This document shows positions 25,173 through 32,509 of a stretch of 64,000 nucleotides of DNA, piece by piece. Every line of letters begins with the position of its first letter. Position 1 is the stretch's first letter. The DNA comes from JACCZR01 sp963830065 (GTDB taxonomy: Bacteria; Actinomycetota; Thermoleophilia; Solirubrobacterales; Thermoleophilaceae). The DNA lies in NCBI GenBank assembly GCA_963830065.1, contig CAWHLA010000008.1:62001-126000 (forward strand), read 5' to 3'. The notes below the pieces were generated by a model. That model made no database searches and was not told the DNA's origin. It saw only the letters and a program-made list of their open reading frames with translations. Made by a program: the position numbers and the translations under genes.

Positions 25173-26833
25173 GCGGCCGGCACCGACCCCTCCGCCTGCG
25201 CGACCTCGCGCCAGGCGTCCAGCTCGACCGCCACGCGGGCGTCGTCCCAGCCCAGCTCGGAAGCCATCGCCTTGGCCGCGCGCTCGGCGCCGTCGGATCC
25301 AGGGGCGGCAAGCGAGCGGGCCGCCAGCAGTCCCAGCCGGGTGCGCCGCAGCAGCACGTCGGCCAGCGTGCGCGATTGCTCGTGGCGCACCGAGAACGCG
25401 GCCTCGGCGGCGATGTCGGGGAGGTCGGGCTCGATGCGCTCCCCCAGCGAGGGGTCGGCCTCCACCATCGCCAGCAGCTCGCGGGCCGCGTAGCCGTAGC
25501 GACCGGCCAGGTGCGTGATCTCCTCGGAGCCCAGGCCGTCGGCGGCTGCGAGCTCGGAGGGCTCGATCGGCATCCCCAGCGGGATCTCGTGAGTGCGACA
25601 GGGCGCCTCGCGCCCGTCGCGCAGCACCACCCGGTCCACGGCCAGCTTCGCCATCCGGCGCCAGGTGGTCAGCTTGCCGCCGGTGATGGTCACCAGACCC
25701 GAGCTCGTCTCGTACAGCTCGGCCTTGCGCGAGATGTCCACCGACTTCTTGGGGTCGCCGGTGGAGATCAGGGGCCGCACGCCCGCGTAGGCGCCCGTCA
25801 CGTCCGCCGGCGTCACCGACGAGCCGAAGAACTCGTTGCAGGCGTCCAGGAGGTAGTGCAGGTCCTGCTCCGAGGGCGGGATGTGGTCGAGCGACCCCTC
25901 GTAGTCGTTGTCCGTGGTCCCGATCAGCGTGCGCCCCAGCCACGGCAACACGAAGATCGTGCGCCCGCCGCCCGCGGGGACGATCACTCCCGCGGTAACG
26001 GGAAGCAGGTCGCGTGACACGGTCAGGTGCGTGCCCCGGCTGGGGCGGATGTGCGGGACCTCCTCCTCGGCGTACAGCTCGTCGGGCCGGATCTGGTCGG
26101 CCCACACGCCGGTGGCGTTGACCACGTTGTCGGCCACCACCTCGAACTCCTCGCCCGTCTCCTCGTCGCGCACCGCCACGCCGGCGGCGAGCCCGTCACG
26201 CTCCACCAGGCCGGTCACCTCGCAGCCGTTGGCGCACACGGCGCCGAAGCGCTCGGCCTCCCCCAGCACCGTGAGCACCAGCCGCGCGTCGTCGGTCTGG
26301 CAGTCGTAGAACAGGTAGGCGGCGGTGGGGTCCTGGGGCGCGAGAGCGGGCACGAGCTCGACGGTCTCCTCGGCCGAGACGGTTCGGTGACGGTCCGGGC
26401 TCCAGTCCTCCTGACCGTCCTCCTGCTTCTTGCGGCGCCGGCCGGGACGCAGGCGCTCGGCCGCCATGACGTCGTACATGTTCAGCCCCACGCCGGTCAG
26501 CCGGTCCGGGCGCTTGCCGCCGAACGATGGGACGAGCAGCGGGAGAGGCCGGACTAGGTGCGGGGCCAGGCGCACCATCAGCGAGCGCTCGAGCAGCGCC
26601 TCGCGCACGAGGCCGAGGTCGAAGTTCTGCAGGTAGCGCAGCCCGCCGTGCACGAGCTTGGAGGAGCGGCTGCTGGTGCCGGCGGCGAAATCGTGGCGCT
26701 CGACGAGCGCCACGCTGTAGCCGCGCGATGCCGCGTCCAGGGCCACGCCCGCGCCCGTGATGCCCCCACCGACCACCACGAGGTCGAAGGTGTCCCGTTG
26801 CATCGCGGCCAGGGCGTCCGCCCGGGAGATCAC
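25169..26833 (-). CDS. glpD: Glycerol-3-phosphate dehydrogenase (FAD)
   Basis: Membrane-associated flavoenzyme oxidising glycerol-3-phosphate to dihydroxyacetone phosphate. 554 residues with the dinucleotide fold DLVVVGGGITGAGVALDAA, GlpD signatures SSRSSKLVHGGLRYL and GGKLTTWRRMAKLAVD, and TLIGTTDNDYEG, GVRPLI. The C-terminal DAO_C domain (RHEQSRTLADVLLRRTRLG) is complete. Followed by overlapping folP; the nitroreductase gene ends 10 bp upstream, so the three may be one transcript. Confidence 0.95.
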   Translation of the reverse strand: MISRADALAAMQRDTFDLVVVGGGITGAGVALDAASRGYSVALVERHDFAAGTSSRSSKLVHGGLRYLQNFDLGLVREALLERSLMVRLAPHLVRPLPLLVPSFGGKRPDRLTGVGLNMYDVMAAERLRPGRRRKKQEDGQEDWSPDRHRTVSAEETVELVPALAPQDPTAAYLFYDCQTDDARLVLTVLGEAERFGAVCANGCEVTGLVERDGLAAGVAVRDEETGEEFEVVADNVVNATGVWADQIRPDELYAEEEVPHIRPSRGTHLTVSRDLLPVTAGVIVPAGGGRTIFVLPWLGRTLIGTTDNDYEGSLDHIPPSEQDLHYLLDACNEFFGSSVTPADVTGAYAGVRPLISTGDPKKSVDISRKAELYETSSGLVTITGGKLTTWRRMAKLAVDRVVLRDGREAPCRTHEIPLGMPIEPSELAAADGLGSEEITHLAGRYGYAARELLAMVEADPSLGERIEPDLPDIAAEAAFSVRHEQSRTLADVLLRRTRLGLLAARSLAAPGSDGAERAAKAMASELGWDDARVAVELDAWREVAQAEGSVPAA

Positions 26834-26843
26834 GGCGGTGAGG

Positions 26844-27353
26844 CTATGGGAGGAAGGTCGTGTACGTGCTCAGCTCGGCGCGGTCGGGGGGCGGCTGCTC
26901 CTGGCGAGGAGCGCCCAGGTGCAGCAGCCCCAGCACATGCTCGTCCTCGGGCACCGACACCGCCGCCTTCCCCTCGGGCGTGCGGAGCACCTCGGGCGTG
27001 CGCCAGTAGGAGGCCAGGCCGCGTCCGTGCGCGGCCAGCAGGACGATGTACGCGGCGCTCGCCCCGGCGCAGAGGTCCTCCTCGTCCTGCACCGGGTCAC
27101 CGCTCTGGAACACCGAGGCGACCACGAGCGTCGGCGCCCGGTCGAGCTTGCCTGCGGCGTCGGCGGCGGAGGCGTCCTTCAGGCGAGCGAGCGCCTCGGG
27201 GCCCAGAACGCGGAAGCGCCACGGCTCGGTCAGGTGGTGGTTGGGGGCCCAGCGAGCGAGTTCGAGCAGCTCCTCCATGACCTCCCGATCGACCGGGTCA
27301 GAGCCGTAGACCTTGTGGGTTCGACGGGTTCGAATCGCATGCTCCAGCTGCAC
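26844..27353 (-). CDS. Nitroreductase family protein
   Basis: FMN-dependent oxidoreductase of 169 residues. The start LEHAIRTRRTHKVYGSDPVD with the RRT/S FMN-contact motif, the helix LLELARWAPNHHLTEPWRF and the later GLASYWRTPEVLRTPEG, LGLLHLGAP fit the compact NfnB/YdjA-like nitroreductases. Substrate unknown. First of a possible nitroreductase-glpD-folP run. Upstream, 27354-27612 shows no gene and only a weak 5-bp hairpin at 27428-27442. Confidence 0.88.
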   Translation of the reverse strand: MQLEHAIRTRRTHKVYGSDPVDREVMEELLELARWAPNHHLTEPWRFRVLGPEALARLKDASAADAAGKLDRAPTLVVASVFQSGDPVQDEEDLCAGASAAYIVLLAAHGRGLASYWRTPEVLRTPEGKAAVSVPEDEHVLGLLHLGAPRQEQPPPDRAELSTYTTFLP

Positions 27354-27612
27354 GGCGCCGACCGTAGCGGTCGGGTGCGCAGTGCCTTTGGGGCCAGAAC
27401 CTCCGCATAAACGATCCCCTGCAAATCCCCGCAGTTTGCGGGCTTGCGGGCCAGGAAGTCCTCTCCTACGGTGGCGCCTTCTCCTGACGTAGCACCGGTC
27501 ACAATCAGCTCTTCACCCGCACCGATTCCGTTGCCGACCGAGCGGGCCTTCGAGGTCCGCCCCCCAGCGCGCTCCCGCGCCTCCGAGGCCTTCCTCGACA
27601 TGGTCGCCGAGC

Positions 27613-28056
27613 GTGACCCGGTCCTGCGCCGTCATGGAGATCGTCGCCGACAGCGCGCGGACCGTCGCGGAGGCACTCGACCTCGACCCCCGCACCGTCG
27701 ACGACGTCGTGCTCGCGGCAGAGCTCCACGACCTGGGCAAGCTCGCGTTGCCGCAGTCGATCGTCCACAAGCCCTTCGCGCTCGATGAGTCCGCCACGTC
27801 GCGAGCTTCGTGCGCTCGAGTCACGAGCGAGTAGACGGTCGGGGTTATCCCGACGGCCTCGCGGGCGAGGCGATCCCTCCCCAGCCGGATCGTCTTCGTC
27901 TGCGACTCCTGGGAGGCGATGACCGGCGGGCGCGCCTACCGCCCGCCCGTCTCCCGCGCGGACGCCCTCGCGGAGCTGCGCCGCTGCACCCATTCGCAGT
28001 TCGACGCCGTGGTGGTCGAGGCCTTCGTGTCTGCCCTCCGCCCGCGCGCGGCCTAA
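27613..28056 (+). pseudogene. Remnant of an HD-GYP domain protein
   Basis: Three fragments in different frames read as one HD-GYP phosphodiesterase domain: first VVLAAELHDLGKLALPQSIVHKP (with the HD pair; given here as AAELHDLGKLALPQSI), then SSHERVDGRGYPDGLAGEAIP (GYP motif HERVDGRGYPDG), then SRIVFVCDSWEAMTGGRAYRP and THSQFDAVVVEAFVSAL to a TAA at 28056. The frame changes near 27795 and at the C4 run 27879-27882. About 20-30 residues normally found between the first two segments are missing and there is no N-terminal half, so this looks like a decayed c-di-GMP phosphodiesterase gene. The stop overlaps the convergent GMC gene end. Confidence 0.75.
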
Positions 28057-29510
28057 CTCGGCAGGCCCAGCAGGTGGCGGCCCAGGCGGTGGGCCAGCGC
28101 CATGATCGTGATCTGCGGGTTCACGCCGAGGGAGCTGGGGATCACGCTCGCGTCGGAGACGTACAGGCCGTCGAGGCCGTGCAGCTTCAGGTCCTCGTCT
28201 ACGACCCCCGCCGCAGGGTCGCGGTCCGCTCTTGCGGTGCCGAGCGGGTGGAAGGCCATCAGCGCGAGGTCGCGCGCCTCCAAGGGCCGGGCCCGCGCCA
28301 ACGGGCCGAGGTCGCCGTCGTGCAGCGGCGCCACGCCGGCTACCGGCTGCAGCACCGTGCGCGCGCCGGCGGCCCAGTAGAGCTCGGTGAGCTTCTCGAC
28401 CCCGCGGCGCATGCGAGCCACGTCCTCGTCGCACAGCCGGTAGCGGATGCGGGGACGACCGGCCACCGCCTTGACCTCACCGCGTGAGCGGTCGGAGATC
28501 ATCACGCCGAACTGGGACATCTGGCCGAAGCGCAGCATCAGCTCGCGCAGCCGGTCGCCGGAGACGGGCAATCCCGCCGCCATATAATCGGGCGGCCCGG
28601 CGGCGCCTTCGAACATGATTCCCTCCGAGGCGAACTCGTCGACGTAATAGGACTGCGGCACGCCGTCGGCCATCCCGACGTCCTCGTCGAACACGGCGCG
28701 CACCGCCGTGCAGGGATGGATGGCGAGGTTGCGGCCCAACTCTCCCGATATCGCGCCGAGCCGGTTGCCCCGCAGCAGCATCGGCGTGTGGACCGCGCCG
28801 CAGGCCACCACCGTCGTGTCGGCTCGCACCTCGAGGCTGCTGCCGTCCTCGCGCTGGGCGTGAACGGCCCGCGCGCGTCCCTTCCTCGTCTCGATCTTCC
28901 GCGCCCGAGCGCCGGTCACCGTGCGCGCCCCCGCCCTCTCGGCGGCGTCGATCCAGACCTGGCCGGCGTGCTGCTTGGCGCCGGTCGGGCACCCGAACGC
29001 GCACACGCCCGAGCCCACGCAGCCCCGGGCGTTGCGCTCGAGGTAGTCGCCCGACCACCCCAGGGCGTCCGCGCCGCGCTTGACCACTTGGGCGTTGCGG
29101 CCCGCCAGCTCCGGCGGCACCTTCGCCACGCCCGTCTCGCGCTCGACGTGCTCGAAATGCGCCCGCATCCGGTCCGGAGAGAGCGCCTCCAGCCCGTGTT
29201 CGGCGCCCCAGCGCTCGAGCACCCGGTCGGGGGTGCGGAAGCAGGTGCCGGAGTTCACCAGCGTGGTGCCGCCCACCGCCTTGCCCAGCGGGAGCACGAT
29301 GGGAACGTTGCCCTGGGTCACCGTCTGGCCCGAGTCGCGGTAGAGGAGGGACATCATCTCCCGCGGGCGCGCGGTGAGCTCGTGACGGGCGAAGCGCCGC
29401 CCCTCCTCGAGCACCACCACTGACATGCCGCCCTCGGCCAGCTCGCGCGCCACCGGGCCGCCGCCCGCGCCGCTGCCGATCACGCACGCGTCGGCGTGGA
29501 TGGTGGTCAT
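28053..29510 (-). CDS. GMC-family FAD oxidoreductase (alcohol/sugar dehydrogenase large subunit)
   Basis: 485 residues with the FAD-binding start ACVIGSGAGGGPVARELAE, the GMC signature block LGKAVGGTTLVNSGTCFRTP, a cysteine cluster (CVGSGVCAFGCPTGAK) and the C-terminal HPLGTARA and SVIPSSLGVNPQITIMALA segments holding the catalytic His. The upstream partner, a gluconate 2-dehydrogenase subunit 3-like protein overlapping by four bases (ATGA), indicates a two-subunit membrane-linked dehydrogenase. Substrate unknown; cholesterol oxidase-like members also share these motifs. Third in the FadR-subunit 3-GMC operon. Confidence 0.9.
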   Translation of the reverse strand: MTTIHADACVIGSGAGGGPVARELAEGGMSVVVLEEGRRFARHELTARPREMMSLLYRDSGQTVTQGNVPIVLPLGKAVGGTTLVNSGTCFRTPDRVLERWGAEHGLEALSPDRMRAHFEHVERETGVAKVPPELAGRNAQVVKRGADALGWSGDYLERNARGCVGSGVCAFGCPTGAKQHAGQVWIDAAERAGARTVTGARARKIETRKGRARAVHAQREDGSSLEVRADTTVVACGAVHTPMLLRGNRLGAISGELGRNLAIHPCTAVRAVFDEDVGMADGVPQSYYVDEFASEGIMFEGAAGPPDYMAAGLPVSGDRLRELMLRFGQMSQFGVMISDRSRGEVKAVAGRPRIRYRLCDEDVARMRRGVEKLTELYWAAGARTVLQPVAGVAPLHDGDLGPLARARPLEARDLALMAFHPLGTARADRDPAAGVVDEDLKLHGLDGLYVSDASVIPSSLGVNPQITIMALAHRLGRHLLGLPS

Positions 29511-29902
29511 GCCCGCGCCCGTCGCAGGTTTGCGTCGGGGTCGTAGCCCAGCAGGCGCATCACCCCGTCGTCGCCGAAGTAGGTCAGCCGGGCCAAGAAC
29601 TCGACGGCGTCGACCATCGGCTTGGCCCGGGAGGCCTCGGCCCTGGTTAGGGCCTGCCCACGCTCTTCCTGGCCAAGCCTTCGTAGCCGCGCCCCCTGGC
29701 CGAGCAGGCGCGGCGCCAGCTCGGCGACGTGCACGAGCACCCGGAGGCCGAGGCGGTTGAGCGGCGGCAAGGCGGCCAGGTAGCGGTCGAAGGCGTCGAC
29801 CGCGTCGGTGTCCGCCACGGCCGGCAGCGGCGGCTCCGGCGCCACCACCGTGTCGCACAAGCAAGCGAAGATCGACGCCTCCCGGCCGGTCAGCACGATC
29901 AC
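29507..29902 (-). CDS. Gluconate 2-dehydrogenase subunit 3-like small subunit
   Basis: 131 residues starting MIVLTGREASIFACLCDTVV, the typical beginning of the small subunit that accompanies GMC dehydrogenases, followed by DAVDAFDRYLAALPPLNRLG and FLARLTYFGDDGVMRLLGYD. No Tat signal is present, although many homologues have one. It overlaps the regulator upstream (GTGA) and the GMC subunit downstream (ATGA). It probably stabilises or localises the large subunit. Confidence 0.85.
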   Translation of the reverse strand: MIVLTGREASIFACLCDTVVAPEPPLPAVADTDAVDAFDRYLAALPPLNRLGLRVLVHVAELAPRLLGQGARLRRLGQEERGQALTRAEASRAKPMVDAVEFLARLTYFGDDGVMRLLGYDPDANLRRARA

Positions 29903-30594
29903 GCCAGTGCCTCCCTGAGGCGCCGCTCCTGCTCGGCGGTGAGGGCCTCCACCGCCTCGGCGGCCTCCTCCGGGTCGCGGGCCTCGACGGCGTGAGCGGT
30001 CCGCGCGTACAGGGGCGCGAACGCCTCGCGGTCCTCCACCAGCGGGTGGAACAGCTCCGCGCGGTCGAAGTACAGCCGCCGGATCGAGTTGAGGATGAGG
30101 ACGAAGACGACGTTGCCGGCGGCATCGACCAGCTCGGAGAAGAAGGCGAAGTCGATCAGCTGGGCCTCCTCGTTCGACTCGGCCGCCTCCATCCGGTCGG
30201 CGATCCGCACCAGCGCCGATCCGTCGGCGCGGCGCTCAGCCGCCAGTCGCGCGGCCTCGCGCAGCATCAGCCTGCGAGCCTCCAGCAGGGCGTCGAGAGT
30301 GGGAAGGTCGAGCCCTCCCGCGCGGAACAGCACGTGCGCGACCACGTCCAGGCCGCCGTTGGCGCGCCAGTCACGCACGCGCATGGCGTCCCCGTGGCGG
30401 ACCTCCACCAGCCCCAGTTGCTCGAGGCGCTTCACCGCCTCGCGCACCGAGGCCATGTTCACGCCGAAGTCAGCCGCCAGGCGGCGCTGGGTGGGGAGCT
30501 TCTCCCCGGGCACGTAGCGGTCGCACAGAACGTCCTCGGCCAGGAGGCGAAAGACCTGGTCGGACACGAGCGAGCGGCGGATGGTCTCTGCCAT
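29899..30594 (-). CDS. GntR/FadR-family transcriptional regulator
   Basis: 231 residues: winged-helix domain (SLVSDQVFRLLAEDVLC, PGEKLPTQRRLAADFGVN, ASVREAVKRLEQLGLVEVRHGD) followed by an all-helical FCD-type ligand domain (LDALLEARRLMLREAARLA, DRAELFHPLVEDREAFAPLY). It presumably represses or activates the downstream dehydrogenase subunits and itself. ATG 30594 is used; ATG 30603 is alternative and lies inside the predicted operator. No ribosome site is visible, so translation may be leaderless. Confidence 0.9.
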   Translation of the reverse strand: MAETIRRSLVSDQVFRLLAEDVLCDRYVPGEKLPTQRRLAADFGVNMASVREAVKRLEQLGLVEVRHGDAMRVRDWRANGGLDVVAHVLFRAGGLDLPTLDALLEARRLMLREAARLAAERRADGSALVRIADRMEAAESNEEAQLIDFAFFSELVDAAGNVVFVLILNSIRRLYFDRAELFHPLVEDREAFAPLYARTAHAVEARDPEEAAEAVEALTAEQERRLREALA

Positions 30595-30601
30595 CGGCGG
30601 C

Positions 30602-30624
30602 ATTGTACGGGTGTTCCGAACAAT
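30602..30624. promoter_or_regulatory. Candidate FadR-type operator at the regulator promoter
   Basis: ATTGTACGG (30602-30610) and CCGAACAAT (30616-30624) form an inverted repeat with one mismatch and a 5-bp spacer, directly at the 5' end of the GntR/FadR-family gene. Position and palindrome suit autoregulation, though most known FadR-family sites have shorter arms. No second copy was noticed nearby. Confidence 0.55.
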
Positions 30625-30676
30625 TTGCAGGGGGAGCGCCAGCGAGCGGGCCCGCGCGTAGCGCGTACCCCCTCTG

Positions 30677-30702
30677 AAAAAGTCCTCAGCCCGCTGAGGA
30701 CT
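30677..30702 (-). terminator. Intrinsic terminator of the B12 ECF operon
   Basis: On the minus strand, AGTCCTCAGC and GCTGAGGACT pair (30681-30690 with 30693-30702) and are followed by five T residues, a classical intrinsic terminator. The stop codon of the EcfS-toroid gene (30686-30688) lies inside the stem, so its last five codons form half of the hairpin. It closes the operon that begins at the cobalamin riboswitch. Confidence 0.85.
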
Positions 30703-32509
30703 CTTCTGAGACGGGTGCGCCCTTCGCACCCCGAAGCCGGCGCCGCGTGAACCACGCGGTGAGCAGGGCGAGCCCGATCCCGCCGGCGTACAGCAGCGGC
30801 GAGGGGCCCGCGGAGTCATCAGAGGCGGGAGAGCGGGACCCGGTGGTCCGAGAGGCAAGCGGCGAGGGACCCTCAGAAGGCCGCGAAGCCACACTCCCTT
30901 GGTCGCCGGTAGTTGCCGTTCGAGAGGCGGCACGCCGACGAGCAGCGGAGGGCGACCCTCCCCCGACTACGGCACCCGCGGCCGCAGACCGCGACGACCG
31001 CCGCCGCCGCGGCGGCTTGGGCACCGTCGCCAACGGATACGGCTTGCGCCGCAGCGCAGCCAGCGCCTGGGCGGTGACCCACACCGGCGTCTGCGACGAC
31101 CCCGACGAGTAGGCGATCGACCCGTCGCGGCGCTGGCGCGCCTTGAGGTAGCCGAGGGCACGGTTGACCACGTCGCCGCCGGCGTGGACGGCGACCAGCC
31201 CCTGCACGGCGTATGCCGTCGACTGGGAGTTCGAGGTCCGTCCGCGCTTGAAGCCGAAGCCGCCGTCGGAGTTCTGCGCCCGCCGTAGGTAGGTGCCGGC
31301 GTCGCCGGACGCGTCACCGCCGGCGCGCCCGGTCACGGCCAGGGCCTGGAGCGCGGCTCCGGTCAGGTCGACCTCGCTGCCCGCGGTGGAGGACAGGCCG
31401 AAGCCGCCGTCAGAGTTCTGCGCCCGGCCCAGCCAGGACACCGAGTTGTCGCCGACCCGCTTCCCGGCGGCCTTCAGGGCCAGGATCCCGAACGCGGTGT
31501 AGCTGACCTGCCCGCGGAAGGAGCCATCGCCCCGCCGCGCGGCCACCAGCTCGGCGACCAGGTTGCGCCCGCCGAAGCGGCGCGGGGAGCGGCCCGCGGC
31601 CTTGAGCACGAGGATGGTCCGCTCGATCTCGCCGAGGTCGCGCAGGCGGCCCGCGGTGCGCGCCAGATAGCGGGTCACGGTCCGGCCCCGGCGGCGCTTG
31701 ACGTAGGCCGGGTTCTTGCGGGCGGCGCCCAGGCCGAGCGCGGCCCAGCCAGTCATCAGGCCATTGGACGAGGAGCCGCGCGCGTTGCCGAAGCCGCCGT
31801 CGCGGTTCTGGGCGCGCAGCAGGAAGTTGGTGGCCTTGCTCGACGTGCTGGCCATCGCCGCGGAGGGCGCGACCACGAGCAGCAGCAGCGCAACCGCGGG
31901 CACGGCCCAGCGAACGTCGAATCGCCTGCGGTAACGCTTCAAGGCCCGGATGAAAGCAGGCCCGATCAGCAGGCAGAACGCCACGTTGCCGATGGCGTGG
32001 GCGAGGTTGTACGGAAGAGAGGTGCTTGCCACTACGAGATAGCTCCCTGGGTCGTTGGAGTAGGTGAAGGACCACTGGTAGACGTCCATGAAGGCGCCGA
32101 AGGCCAGGCCGGCCAGGCCGCAGACGAGCGGCCAGCGCGATGCGCGATGGCTCGCGCCCCCGCCACAGGTGGCCACGAGCGCGCCGGCCACGCCGACGCC
32201 TCCCCAGCCCACCATCTGCCAGGCCGTCCACGGGCCCTGGCCGAAGAACAGATTGGACACCAGCGCGGTGATCGCGCCGACCATGAAGCCGGGGATCGGA
32301 CCGAGCGCGAAGCCCGCGAACAGCACGATGTCGGTGGTGGGCTTGACGTTGGGGATCGGCGCGAAGGCCAGCCGCCCCACCACCGCCAGTGCCGCGAGCG
32401 CCGCCACCATGGCCACCACCCGTGCCGGCGGGCGCGTGCGCTCGTACCAGAAGAAGCCGGCCAGGATCACCACGGCCAAGACCGAGAAGGAAGCGACGGG
32501 CCAGCTCAT
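30686..32509 (-). CDS. ECF transporter S component fused to an extracellular alpha/alpha-toroid
   Basis: 607 residues. Part 1 (1 to about 200) is an ECF S component with six membrane segments and the signature IPNVKPTTDIVLFAGFALG, SNLFFGQGPWTAWQM. Part 2, after a membrane segment (VPAVALLLLVVAPSAAMA), is a toroid of QxxDGGFG repeats (AQNRDGGFGNARG, AQNSDGGFGLSS, AQNSDGGFGFKR, RQRRDGSIAYSS), the squalene cyclase/prenyltransferase repeat type. A Pro/Ser-rich linker and C-terminal membrane anchor (LLYAGGIGLALLTAWF) follow, so the toroid is held outside the cell. With the cobalamin riboswitch and DUF4430 proteins upstream, corrinoid capture and uptake is the best guess. The ATG overlaps the ecfA stop. 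Confidence 0.85.
   Translation of the reverse strand: MSWPVASFSVLAVVILAGFFWYERTRPPARVVAMVAALAALAVVGRLAFAPIPNVKPTTDIVLFAGFALGPIPGFMVGAITALVSNLFFGQGPWTAWQMVGWGGVGVAGALVATCGGGASHRASRWPLVCGLAGLAFGAFMDVYQWSFTYSNDPGSYLVVASTSLPYNLAHAIGNVAFCLLIGPAFIRALKRYRRRFDVRWAVPAVALLLLVVAPSAAMASTSSKATNFLLRAQNRDGGFGNARGSSSNGLMTGWAALGLGAARKNPAYVKRRRGRTVTRYLARTAGRLRDLGEIERTILVLKAAGRSPRRFGGRNLVAELVAARRGDGSFRGQVSYTAFGILALKAAGKRVGDNSVSWLGRAQNSDGGFGLSSTAGSEVDLTGAALQALAVTGRAGGDASGDAGTYLRRAQNSDGGFGFKRGRTSNSQSTAYAVQGLVAVHAGGDVVNRALGYLKARQRRDGSIAYSSGSSQTPVWVTAQALAALRRKPYPLATVPKPPRRRRSSRSAAAGAVVGGGSPSAARRRAASRTATTGDQGSVASRPSEGPSPLASRTTGSRSPASDDSAGPSPLLYAGGIGLALLTAWFTRRRLRGAKGAPVSEESSAG

Noticed and set aside
23310..25493. 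A 727-codon open frame on the plus strand opposite the metallophosphoesterase, folP and glpD genes
   Set aside because: Composition is Arg/Gly/His/Gln-rich without domains; it is the expected antisense shadow of high-GC genes, and the opposite strand carries clear families.
27300..27335. GGGTTCGACGGGTTCGAATC looks like a tRNA T-arm
   Set aside because: It lies inside the nitroreductase gene and no acceptor, D or anticodon arm can be built around it.
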